A model generated the notes under the pieces. That model worked only from the letters and a program-made list of their open reading frames with translations. It did not search any database and was not told the DNA's origin. Positions 49,901 to 62,161 of a stretch of DNA of 64,000 bases are shown here, piece after piece. This stretch comes from Onchocerca volvulus (taxonomy: Eukaryota; Nematoda; Chromadorea; Rhabditida; Onchocercidae): positions 4,674,616 through 4,738,615 of the forward strand of contig HG738139.1 in assembly GCA_000499405.2 (NCBI GenBank), in the 5' to 3' direction. Made by a program: the position numbers and the translations under genes. Every line of letters starts with the position of its first letter. The stretch's first letter is position 1.

Positions 49901-52900
49901 GAAACAATTTCTGCCCATCATAATAATATTCTATATTTGCCATATAGGTTAATTTATTATTTCTGAAATTTGAAATTTCTAAAAAAAAAAGGAATGAAAG
50001 GAAGAGAAGTAAAAAATTTCAGACCACAAATTTTGTTTCTTTAGACATTGCTCGACGAACTTCACTCTTTCTTAATTATAATAATATTTAACTCAAGAAA
50101 AAAAAATTTTTTTTCAGAAAAATGCGAAACTGAAAAAAAAAAAAAACTACTCAATCAAGATAAAAAAGCTAATTTTTAAAAAAAACTATTTTATGAAAAA
50201 TCTTTAACTTTATTGGATTCAAAATATTTCAATTATTTTTCAGAATTTTCATGAATGTAAACAGATTAAAAAATTTGCATTTACACAATAATAAAATTGA
50301 GCGTCTACCAGATGCTATCGAGAATTGTTCGTTGGAAGTTTTGTCGTTGCATAATAATTCTATCGATATGTTACCCAATAAATTATTAAAAGCAGCGAAT
50401 AAGTAAGTTTTTCTGATTCTATTCAACAATATTTTTTCAATCAAAATACGTGTATCTCATGTTTAAGGAAGGAATAACAATATATTCTTATTTTATGAAT
50501 AATGAAACAAATCTGTAGAATGTTCAAAATTTCCTTAGAACCATCATACTATCAGTATTTCAGGCTTAAAAATTTGAATGTTTCCCATAATCAACTTAAA
50601 ACACTACCACCTACAAACACAACGTTTGATCTGAATCGTCTACAATTTCTCCGAGCAGCCAGAAATTTTCTGGATGAAAGTATAATTAGTATTGTCGTAT
50701 CTTGTCGACGTTTGCGACTTTTGGATCTTTCCTATAATCAGCTCAAATTTTTTGACGACAGGTTACTTTTTCCTTTTTTTTCTTTTTTTTTTTTTTATTG
50801 AAATAATCATTGCATTAATTAAGCCTGCGGCTTTAGATATTTACATCTGAAATGAAAAGTTTCGTCACTGCGATATTATTCAGATCTTTTAAAATAATAA
50901 TGTTTTTTTACTTTAAGTAAAAGAAAAATCGGAATATTTTAATTTTTCTGGTAATCGTAATGCAAAAAGTATTTGATAATTGCATTTAGGTTATGCTGAA
51001 AGAGTAAAAGTAATTGTAATAGATAAATCGATTAAAAAAAATTGGAAATTAAAAATATCAATGATAGAATATTCTCTTTTCACTCCATTTTTTTGATGTT
51101 AATATCTAACTGAAATTCCACTCAAAGTTACTGATTCTTCCTGAAATTAATTTTTGTTTAAAGATTTGTAAAAATTATTTATTTCTTGTTATTATAGTTG
51201 TTTGAACCGTTTGGCAACATTGGAAGAAGTGAATTTATCAGCCAATCATCTCACTTCGATTTCAACTTCATTTACACAATTACCTAATTTACAAGTTCTT
51301 CGAATACATTCAAATAAAATCACAACAATCCCCGATTTCTCACAATCACCACAATTACTTGTATGTCTCTGCTTCAATTAATAATCATTTTATAAATAAA
51401 TTAATAAATTCCACTCTTGAATTTTTGAATCAATTTCTATTATTCAATTATTTATGATACTAAAAGATACAACTACAAAACAAATACAATCATAATTTAT
51501 TAATCTTTCTATATGAATTTACTGATTTTTATTCGTAGGTCAACGATTTAACTTTAGTAATTTGATCTCACATATAGAAATATTTTTTTTAATTTATTTT
51601 GAAATATTTTGAAAGAATTTTTGAAAGTATTTTTGACATTATCCAAAAATATTGTCATATGTTATAACGATTGGATAATATTAAAAATACTCTCAAAGCT
51701 TCTCAAAAAATTTCTGCACAACAACAACAGATGAATTTTTTTTTTTTTTTTTTTTGCTTAAACAGTTATTGGATATTTCAAACAATGAATTTGGAAATTT
51801 GGATACAAATTTATGCATGGCAAAAACTTTAAAACATCTTGATCTCACCTGTAATTATATGTTACAAGTTGATACCGATAATATAAAGCCAAAAAAGTAA
51901 GTGAAATAAATACAATGATCACTTTCCATAATACAATTGTTAATCTGTGCTTTCAGGAGTGATTAGAGATTTTACAATACAGATGAAGATTGGCTCAATT
52001 TGTTTCCTTTTCTTATCTAAAAAATATTCAACACCTTTAATAAGATATCAATTAATTGAAGTTTGTCAAAATTTCACGTAATTCTGCAAACTTCGGATTT
52101 TCTACATTTTGCTTGAGATTGTTGTTGTTACAGACAAGGTCAAGCAGTATCGGTGGTAAATGTTGGAAATGAATGCAACTGTGATACATTTCATGTTGGC
52201 TTCAGTGAATCAGCCGGACAACGAAACAAGTGAATTATTTTGTATATGAAAAATATTGAAATATTTTAACATTTAAAAGAAAAAATGCTCCTTTTGAAAT
52301 TTCATTTTGCAGAAGATGAAATGAGATAAAATGGACAAATAAATTATTTTTGAATAGAAATTCGATTCTCACGACTAGAATTCTCATGATTCCACGGAAT
52401 AATTCTTGAAAAAAAAGTGTTGTATGTGTATGTGTGTGAATGTGAATTTATCGAATTTTGACTTACTGATGCATATATATTTTTACACATAATCTATTAC
52501 AACTTGTCCTTGGAGACTAATTATATACTTTCCATTACTTCGATCTCAGCATTTGATCATGACTCTCCTAAATTGCAAATCTGAAAAACTTACTTTAAGC
52601 AAATCCAGGAATTGAATTACCTGATCCAAATGAATAATAGTAGAGTCTATAGCTTTAGAAAACTCGTATAATCCAGATATGGAATGCAGTTATCTGTCTC
52701 ATTAATGACTGTATAGCGTAAATGACATTTTTAGTATATCATTTCTAGATTATGTATTCGACAAATTCGATCAAATTCAAATATGAAGACAATTTTTGGC
52801 ATTATCGATGGTGGATTTAATGATCAGATTGCTGCAATTGTAATCAAAAAATTAGATGATTTCTTCCAGAAACAGGTAATCAAATTATATGAATGAGTAA

Positions 52901-55791
52901 AATCTGATCTATCCATCTCCCCGCTATTATTTCATTTTCTCTAGTTTATCAAAAAATCAAATGCCTAAAGCTGCATCTTCTCAAGTTTATTAAAAAATTA
53001 GATATTAAAGTAAGCTTCTTTTTTTTTAATGTAAAGTAGAAGAAAGATGAAGTATTGATCCGAAACTAGTAATTGTATCCGAATATTCCTGTAATATCAG
53101 TAAATACCTAACCTAACCTAACCATGGTATTTTTTGTTATTTTAGATAATTCAGTTTTCGTTCGTATATTTTCATATTTCAGGACTTAATTAATGAGCAT
53201 ATTTTCATATTTCAGGACTTAATTAATGAGCATAGCTTAAAAATGGCTTTAATTTATGCGCATGAACATCTCGGTCAAATTGGTGAACGTCTTGGTGCAG
53301 CAGCAATGCTTCTTAAAATTGAGCAATATCGATTGCTTTACACATCAACCGGTGGTATTCGAGCAGTACTGTGCCGTTCTGGAAATGCTTTACAATTACC
53401 AAATCAAGCGATTACCATAACATCGGAAGATTATATTCAATTACGTGCCGGTAATGCAACACTTAATCAGGTTCTTAAAAAGTTTTTAAATTTTCCAATA
53501 TTCCCATGTTTACATCATCTAAATAACTTGGAAACTATCAATTTATATATGAATTTAATTTAGGTTCCAATTTTAATTTTTTTTTTTCTTAGTGATTTGA
53601 TATATTTCGGAATATTTTTGAATTGAAAATGGCGACGAAGCTCTTATTTCAGGATAATTTAATCGACGGAATATGTTTATCAGCAAGTTCACTTGGATTT
53701 TCATTCCTTTATCCTGCTGTTCTTCCGAAATCTTATCAAGTTTGCCTAAAAATCAATAAAAAAACACATAATGGAACAATTTTTTCTATTCTATGCTTCC
53801 ATTTCATTGTAAATTAGATTACATTAAAACATTAATTAATGGAAGATGTAGATATCATCACTGAATTATATTGAATTTTTATTTGACTGGATGATTTATT
53901 AGCATGTTGAAATGACATTTTAGTATATTAGTGTCTGAAAAAATTTTTAAATTTTTCACATGGATTTTTTCCGATAAATTTTAAACAAGCATTGATCAAT
54001 TCCATTTCTTGATTTAGAAGAGAACGAAAGCAAACATTTATAGGATGTGATAAAACTTACGGAAGATGATGAATTCGTTGTAATTGCTTCAAGAGCATTA
54101 TGGAAATACATTTCTCCGCAAGATGCTGTAGATAATATTCGAACCATATATAATCCACAAATCGCAGCCAAAAAGTTGCAGGTTAGAAAAGATTTTTTGC
54201 TCCTGAAAATTGTAAGCACTGAAAAATGCAAGCAATATAGGAGGTTAAATATTTCCATTTCTTTGGTTTTTCAAGAAATCAAATTCTTTTCTTCGAAAAA
54301 TTTGGAAAGAAATTCGAAAAAAATTCGTGAAATCGAATGCGAAAGATGCAATTGTCACATAAATCAAGATGATGAAACATGATTAATGTACTATTTCCAC
54401 ATATGAAGTCTTTTTTTCTAAAATATTGAAATTGAAATTTTTTTTGAACTTTTCTAGAATATTTTAAATGCTTTTTGTTTTTAAAAATCATGGATTATTC
54501 ATATATATATAAAATAATAATTTATTGTCATTTATTCCTAAAGATTTATTTATTTTTTTCTTCGTATTTTTTGCATTTTCATTGCAGGATATGGTGCAAG
54601 CATTTGAATATGTCGGTAATGTGAGTATTATTGTTGTTCGATTCAAACGATCTCGAGAGGAATGCTGTTATCAAAACAAAAATCAAGAAAGATCATCTAC
54701 AATAATGACCAAATCTACCAGTCCAAGTAATCTCATCTATTGATACATTAATAATCTCTTCATTGCAATATCTAAATTTGTTGTTATTGATATACTACTG
54801 CATTCATTTCATACTCTACAGTGTATGAATAATTTAAATCCCCGGATTGCCTGAATTACTGATAAATTTGATGATATATTCTATGTTGAAAAGAAATCAA
54901 GTGATACTAAGATGATAAGATTGTATATGCTGATTTGATCGACATATGATTGTAGTTATATAATTATTAAAGAATATATATTATACTAAATATTAGCAAA
55001 TTAAGAAAAGACCAATTTTTCGGAAATTTTTTTTCTTTGTTGTATATTTGAAATTTAATTTTTAAGATTGATTCAGGAAGTGGTTTAAATATGCTGCGAA
55101 ATATAGAAGAACGATTGGAGCAAATCAGTGAAGCAATCAATAAGATTGATGATGATTCGAGCAACAACTGGAAAGGAAGCTTCAATAAATTAGATTTAAT
55201 GCCAAAAAACATCAACAGGTGTGAATGATTAATCTGTGAATATCGAAATTTCGAACATTGAGAATTGTAGTTTGTACCAAAAATCATTTGTTTTTTTTTT
55301 CTAAATTAAAAAAAAACTTAATATAAGTTGCATTAAAAGTTTCATTAGCTCGCTTTTTGATATATAAATTCTAATCTTTTATCACCCAAGAAAGATAATG
55401 ATGTAAGTTTTATGCAAAAATTCATGCTTGGAATTATAAATCTGGAGATTGAACTACTTTGAACTACTTCATAATATTATTTGTTGGAAATATCCTCTAA
55501 AGATCTTTCAATATAATCTCTTTCAGTAGTTGGCCATCTGGAAGTAGTATTGTTTCAAAAAACAGCACTTCACGAGTTGTATCACCTTCCAATGCTCCAC
55601 CAGATCCGCACAATGATCAAGAATCAACTCATCGATCTTCGATTCGTAAAAAAATCGATATGTACGATCGTCTTAATACTGCAGCAATTATCGATAGTAA
55701 AAAACGCTTTCAACGTGCTAGATTAACGCTTGATGAACAGCTTCGATTACGAACTCCAGAAGGAAAAATTACAAAGTTATATAATGTGTAG
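43945..55791 (+). CDS. phlpp: PHLPP-type PH/LRR/PP2C-like protein, 5' end missing
   Basis: This is a PHLPP-family protein; family members dephosphorylate AKT and PKC at the hydrophobic motif. I read 23 exons (1,153 aa): 43945-44156, 44375-44508, 44789-44928, 45598-45755, 46082-46222, 47161-47348, 47693-47801, 48048-48184, 48611-48716, 49082-49163, 49791-49947, 50244-50402, 50564-50761, 51198-51360, 51766-51896, 52134-52229, 52749-52875, 53216-53470 (or from 53183), 53653-53739, 54044-54181, 54588-54726, 55077-55218 and 55527-55791. All phases agree. Layout: RA-like region (1-115), PH domain (about 120-215; YRVDVREGNRGKYLRL), about 20 leucine-rich repeats (225-740), PP2C-like domain (740-1019; FGIIDGGFND, LTEDDEFVVIASRALWKYIS), then a Ser-rich tail ending LYNV. 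Two introns appear to have GC donors. The start codon is upstream and not found. The exon at 47161 uses the only in-phase acceptor I found, so a small extra LRR exon could be missing before it. Confidence 0.88.
49581..49658. repeat. 78-bp hairpin in a PHLPP intron
   Basis: The left arm 49581-49617 and right arm 49623-49658 are imperfect reverse complements of about 36 bp sharing ATCATGCTACATTT and its complement, with a short loop. It lies in the intron 49164-49790 and could be a small foldback element or a structured intronic RNA. Confidence 0.75.
53166..53231 (+). repeat. phlpp: 33-bp tandem duplication of a 3' splice site
   Basis: Two identical 33-bp copies (53166-53198 and 53199-53231) each contain the polypyrimidine tract, TTTCAG and the first 16 bases of the PHLPP exon (GACTTAATTAATGAGC). 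Because 33 is a multiple of three, use of the upstream AG (exon from 53183) adds 11 residues without breaking the frame; use of the downstream AG gives an exon from 53216. Confidence 0.92.
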
Positions 55792-55804
55792 CGAATTAAT
55801 TTTG

Positions 55805-55810
55805 AATAAA
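55805..55810 (+). promoter_or_regulatory. Polyadenylation signal AATAAA
   Basis: A canonical AATAAA 14 bases after the PHLPP stop codon TAG (55789-55791). The short spacing is plausible for a compact nematode 3' UTR; no cleavage site can be shown. Confidence 0.5.
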
Positions 55811-58800
55811 ATGAATTGATTCTGTCAACAATTTCGTTGTGTAATCATGAAGATGAAAATGTCACGTTATAAAAATAACAATTATATACTAATTAATTAA
55901 GTAAGACATGAAAATGTGCAATCATAGAGAATACACGAAAAAAGTAGTCCTAATCTGAGAAACTTGATGTTACAATCTGAAAGGGATACTGATTTTCGCA
56001 GTATAAATATAATGAGGCCGCCATAGATAAGTCGTTATTATGGGAAAGGAGGAAGCCTAGCCTGGAATGATCAAATGGTTCCAAGTTTGGAAATGAGGCC
56101 GATGGATTTGTCATGTTGGACGAGTAATATTTCCTGTGAGCTGAGAAGAGGATGCATCGCATGTTGCTGAGTGTCAATAAAAGATAGATTAAGATGGGCA
56201 TGTCATCCCATTGATGTTTTTGGCCATTAATCCTGACTCATCCCACAGTTTCGGTTTGCGCCCATTTTATTCATTTCACTATTTTCAATTACCCTTTTGC
56301 TCTATTTCAACTCTTCCGGATTTATCCGTTCATTATTCATCCGATTCCTTCCGGATTACTTTTCTGTTCATTTCATCTCGGATATCATTGTATTTACTTC
56401 ATTTTTTCGGACAGATGCATTCCCTTTACTGGAGTGAAATATTGTTGAATATATGAAAACATGAAATCATTCAAAGGCAACGTAATGTAAGCATAAACTT
56501 CATTTTAAATTGATGTTTGAAAAAAATTTGATTTAAGGAAGAAAATATTAACTCATCATGTCTAACTATCCGTTGTATCTACATTTGATGCTACGAAGAG
56601 GGAAAAAGACAGAGGAATGAGATGAAATGGGCCTTTGCCCGTCTTTTTTGGTTGAAAAAGCAAGCAAACTTCGGAGCGTTCTTTCATTCATTCTTCACTC
56701 TTTTTTGAATATATATTTGTTATTTCTACTATCATTATGCTCTTTCAAGAAGATTACACGGCATCAAATATTTCTCGAGAAAGTGTGAAATTTATTGATT
56801 TAAATTCTTTAATAAATTCTCAAAATGCAGCATTTTAGTTTAGTTATAAAATTTACCAGTTAGATAATTTTTACTTAGATAATTTACTTGTCCCGAAGTA
56901 CGTAAAATTATTATCAATTCTTTCATTCCAAGAATTATTACCACCAATATTGATTATGCCACATCATGTATTTTATTTGCGTACATATATGTTATGTAAT
57001 GTATATATGTTATATTATCACAAATACGCGGCCTGACAATTGAATTATTGATAATTGTCAGGCTGCTTATTTAGGATTGATTAGAATGCTTACATTATAT
57101 TTCAGTTCTTTTTTTTTTAATAACTTAAACAAATTGTGGTCTGGATGTGTTATTTCCATTTTGTTTAAATTTATTACTGATTGAGTGATATTTAAATTTA
57201 CGGATTATAAAAATTATGTAAATTGTTTTTTGATTTGCTCATTTAAGTCCCAAGTGTACTTATTGTTCGTACATGACGAGGAGTATTATGACATATGAGA
57301 AGAAATTTCAGAAGATGAGAAGTACTTCAAGCAACACAAAATGCATTACTTTTTTTTTTCTTGTGAAAATTGTTGTTTCTTCACTCCTTATTGTCAAACA
57401 GTGTTACGAAATATTCCTTCAGTAGCACAGGTTGGCTCAAAACAACTTATCATACTGAGCAGTAGTTAAAATTTGTTTACTTTTCCATAGATTTCAAACA
57501 TTTGTAAAGAATTTCCTTCCTTAAAGAGTTTTTCAAATTTCTAATCCAATTATGATTGTGAAAAGACGCAATTTCATCTATAATTTGATAGATTTTCATA
57601 GTTTTGAAGAAGACGGAAACTTTTTTCCGAATAGTTTTATATTGTTTCAGTTTTTTTCTTTTCTCTCTTTTTTATAGATGATTTTATGAATTCAACTCTT
57701 TTCAAAATAAAGAATATGATTGAAAGATATTTTTGACACAGATAATTATAGTTTTTCTTTGATTGGTTATCAATTTTCATTTCAATAGTGTACAATTGTT
57801 TTCGTTAATTTTTGTCTCTGTTATAAGTTTCCTTCATTTCCAGTTCAATTCAAAACTTATCTTTCATATCTACGAGTTTCAATTTCAATTATGTTTTAAT
57901 TAGTGGAACTAAATTTTTCAAAATATTACTTGAAACAATTTTTGCTCTTATTCATTATTGGTATCGTGCAAAGTGGAGACGGATTGTTGTTGAATAATCT
58001 TTGAATGGGTCAATCGCAAATCATTTTCCAAGCTATAAATTCAATTTAATATTCCCCTTTTTTTTTTCTTTTTTAAGTCGACTGAAAATTAAATTTTAAA
58101 TGGATTTATAGAATAGATCGAAAATGACTGTGTATAAATGATTTTACGTAAAGGAGAAGAGAGGAAGAAAATGAGTAGTGCAATATTCAGGTGGTAATTA
58201 GAGCAGGAACGTTCAAAAAGTTATATCCACTACTTAGTTACTTCATCATATGGAGCTAAGCCGGATTACTTTGACTAATCTCGAAAAATGATTAATCTCA
58301 AGGTATTCTTGAAAGTTTGTATGTTGATCAATTTGTACTTTTCCATTTTTTATCTCCTTATAATCGTATCAAATTTTGAGAAGGACTGAAAATAAAATCA
58401 AAAAACTGCTGCAACTGGAAGCCAGCAATACAACAGTTGAAATTTCTATTAATTGAATCAGTTGTCTGAAAAACCATCATCTCACTATTGCTGAAAGTTT
58501 GTTCTATTTTTTTTTCGAAATGTGATGTTGAAATGAAATAATTAAACAATATTTCTTTATAACATTAACCGTAATGTATTTTTCCTGCGTTGATCGATTA
58601 GTGCTTTTTCATTCATGAAAATATTCCATTATCTCTTGCTTTTTTAATCTTTTTTTCATGTAAAATTTGTCGAATTTCTTTCAGTCTTCAAAAATAAATC
58701 TTAAAAAAATAGCGCAGGAAAAATGCTGAACATTCAGATTTTTCTACTTCATTTATAATCTTTTTTATGCAGTTTATTTCGAACTGTATTAAATTATGAT

Positions 58801-60057
58801 TGTTTATTATAAAGGATATAATAGGATCATAACAACTGGTCATGAATTGGACGGAAAATGGGAAAGGATGGCTGATTTCTCGATTCGCTAAATGAATTGC
58901 CAGACTAATATTTGCTGTACTGCTCATTCTTATATTATTGATTCAGTGAAATAATTTGATTAGTCGGAGAAGTTACAGGAAAGATGAAAAATATCTTACT
59001 TCATTGCTTTATTTCATGTTTTGATCTTTTCTTTATTTTTCTCATTGTTATCTTGTACTCTTTTATTTGATTACAAATCTCTTTACTTTTTATATCTGAT
59101 TTTGATTGCGATTCAAAGAGCTGAATTATCTTAGAACTTGTAGATCATACAGAACTCTCCATCGAGGACAATCGATAATTTATGCAATTGAAAAATCGCG
59201 ATAAAAATATTACAACAAGCAGTCTCTTCTGAAAATCATTAGAAACATATGTGATGAAAACATAATTAAAGAATGTAGAGATTTATTAGAGTAGCTGATT
59301 TTAAGATTGATTTTTATGTTCTTCAGGAACATTTGATAGGGAAATACGAAGGTAATATGAGTGGATAATAATGATGTTATAACTTAATATTATAAATTAA
59401 TAAGTTAAAATTAAAAAAAAAAAAAATGCACGAGAAAAAAAGGCTTAGTGCCATAATTAGACACTTAAATTAAAAATTTTCAAGGAATCAGTAGGAACTT
59501 AATCCTTTTTAATTTAACATTTGCTTGCATTGCTAGAAAGCTGGCTTTTTTAGTGTGTAAATGCTATGTAAATTCTATTTTTCTAAAGCCCTCATTTTAT
59601 TGATTCAAATGTAAAAATTTTGAGTGATTGAATTTGAAAAAAGAAAAAGTTCATTTTCGAAAGGTTGATTATGAATAATAAGACTTTAAAATGAAAGTTT
59701 AAGAGAGCCTTTTTTTTTTTTTTCAAGTGCAATGATTGAATAACATCAACAGATGTATAATCAGTTGTATTATATAAAAACCTGATTACTGTAATTACTA
59801 TCATGATTAAATGATGGAGCAGAATTTTAGGATTGCTTTTCGCATTATAAAGTTTAGCTCCATCATAAGTTGTCATTTAATTTTGACAACAATCATAATA
59901 ATTATTATTGATGATGTGTCATTATCTATCAAAATAGAATTTTTTTTTTCTAATTATATAAAAATGAAAAATGTTGACAGAACTGGCTTACTGGTGAGAA
60001 ATTGATGATAACCATAATATTTTTATCGTATTTGTGAAAACGAAAGAAAGCATGAAG

Positions 60058-60058
<1 letters not shown>

Positions 60059-60096
<38 letters not shown>
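60059..60096. repeat. (GA)n microsatellite
   Basis: About 18 consecutive GA dinucleotides. The Ser-Leu open frame on the opposite strand is a product of the repeat. Confidence 0.95.
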
Positions 60097-60100
<4 letters not shown>

Positions 60101-61265
60101 GAGAAAAACAAGGCATAAATAATCACTTGATGTTAGTAATGAATTACAAATTTTACTAAATTTTTCATTTTCACAATCCATCTGCTTCTCCCATTCTGTC
60201 TCTGTATATCCAAGCATCGATCCTTCTTATCTCATTCCACTTCGTTGAAATATAGGTATGGGTTTTTTCTTTTTTTTTTTCTTTTTTAAAGTGAATTGGC
60301 CTTCCGACATACATATACATAAGACATATAGGCCAACATTAGCACATATACATGTTTTAGCTGATTGATTCTTTTTTTTTTTTTTCAAGCCTCGAACTTA
60401 CGATTCTACACTTGGCTATCAACTTTTAGAACGGATGGAATATTTATTTATTTTTTTTCTTTTATTTCCTTTTCCTATTCTTGTTTTCTAATTAATTTTC
60501 ATCCGTTCATTTACTCATTCAGCCATAGTTCATTCTTATTTTCATTAGCATTTTCTAGTATTGAAGAACAAGCATTACGCATTAACAAACAATAATTGGT
60601 AATAGAGTAGAATATCCAATTTTTCCTTTTTTCTTTTTTTTTTTTCTTTTTTAGAAGATCGAACAACAATTCAAAGGATGAAAAGTGGGATAGGAAAATG
60701 TCAGAAGAATTTTTTAATATTCGATTTAGAAAAGTAAAAATAACTAACTGAATGCTTTAATATTTTCGAAAATAGAACGGAAAAAATATTATGTCGTTTA
60801 AAAAAAGAAAATAATGAAAATAACTTGTTATATTTATTCACTTTATACTTGTACATCATGAATTCCATCTAATTTTTGACATATAAATATAACGGGTTAA
60901 CTATATTCAAAATTTATTCTGTCCTTATGTTTATTCTTCCAGATCAACATTTATTTTTTTTTTTCCTTCAAGAAAAATGATCTAATAAATTGTATTATAT
61001 ATAATGCATTTATATATTGTTTGAAATACAACAAATTATTCATGAATGCTAATGATAATTTTACAAGAAGCAGAGGAAGATTACTTATGGAGCTTCAAAT
61101 AGAAAACGTATTCATCAGAAATATATAAAATGTTCAAGAAATTCAGCAGATTTGAAAAAAAAAAAAAAATCTGCTAAAGTTTATGCTTCATAGCTCCTAT
61201 TCTTTTTCAAGTTTCATTTATTGTCGTAGTTCATTCATGTCCCTCGTTTAATGTGCTTTTGAATT

Positions 61266-61327
61266 TCTAAATCTGACTTATGCTTTCTGCAATTTTTCTA
61301 AACCTGACTTATGCTTTCTGCATTTCT
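61266..61327. repeat. 31-bp imperfect tandem duplication
   Basis: Copies starting TCTAAATCTGACTTATGCTT and TCTAAACCTGACTTATGCTT lie end to end, both continuing TCTGCA, with two or three differences. Confidence 0.85.
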
Positions 61328-62007
61328 CCCCTTGAAAATTAAATGATATATTTTGCAAGCATTGCTATCTGCTATATAGCCCATTAAATTTTCCTCTTGG
61401 CCTTTACTTTTCATCCATTTGTGCGCTAATGTTTTTTCTGAAAGAGAGGTTTCCCTTATGATCCATTTCATTTTATTTCTTCCCTTCTTTAAAGATGAAG
61501 TAGATTTATAGTTCTTAAGGGAAAACAATTGACGCTAGAAGCAATTGGTAGGATTTCATCTTTTTACTTATTCCACCTTTTGTCATTAGTTTTTAGCTCA
61601 TATCACTTTCTCATTCATTCTTTCGCTAAATATTAATCTTCCTTACAAAAAGTGCAATATGGATCAAAAAGAATGAATGTCGGTAAATCTGAATCGAATG
61701 TTCTTTTATCGTTCGGCAAGGTTAGCTTTCCCAACTATTACATATTCAGTTCGCTGTTACATTTAAAAAAAAAAAAAAGTTTTTGTAAAAAGAAGCCCAT
61801 CAAAAAAATTTTCTTCGTTCATTCAACTTTCTTAATCTTTGTACTTTTCCAAACTTTTGACTTACAACATCAACTGATGTTATCATGATTTGTGGAACTT
61901 ATTTCCTTATGTTCTAGCTGAATATTTTGCACAGTATCATCTTGAAATACTTATCAGATGTACATTTCGGCATATATTTGCTTTGCAAGAAGTATCATGT
62001 TAGATTA

Positions 62008-62161
62008 TCTATATAAATAAAAATGTAAGTATTTGTTGTGGCTCTATACACATAACGCTGCAAGTTCTTACTGATTGCTTTGAAATTTTGATACAGCTTG
62101 CATTTGAATATCGCGTGTATAAGAACTTTCAGAACTTTTTAAGAACGCGAAGTCCAGCTAG
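62008..62161 (+). mobile_element. Short non-autonomous Helitron-like element
   Basis: A 154-bp segment begins TCTATATAAATAAAAATG and ends GCGAAGTCCAGCTAG, with A immediately before and T immediately after. That is the Helitron arrangement (5' TC, 3' CTRR, insertion between A and T). Its left 115 bases resemble the termini at 12274-12436 and 35717-35880 (GCTTTGAAATTTTGATAC, then GCATTTGAATA). It has no coding capacity. The usual 3' hairpin is not clear, so the call rests on termini and family resemblance. Confidence 0.6.

Noticed and set aside
53106..53122. CCTAACCTAACCTAACC tract resembling a telomere repeat
   Set aside because: Only three units, and not the nematode TTAGGC repeat; it lies in an intron of PHLPP.
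55950..56456. Two neighbouring open frames (minus 55950-56201, plus 56211-56456)
   Set aside because: Slightly less AT-rich than the surroundings but no recognisable motif or initiation or splice context; not enough to call a gene.
60023..60217. Open frame rich in Ser-Leu on the minus strand
   Set aside because: It is a translation of the (GA)n microsatellite.
61298..61528. 76-codon minus-strand frame
   Set aside because: Crosses a short tandem duplication, has no recognisable domain and no neighbours; left uncalled.
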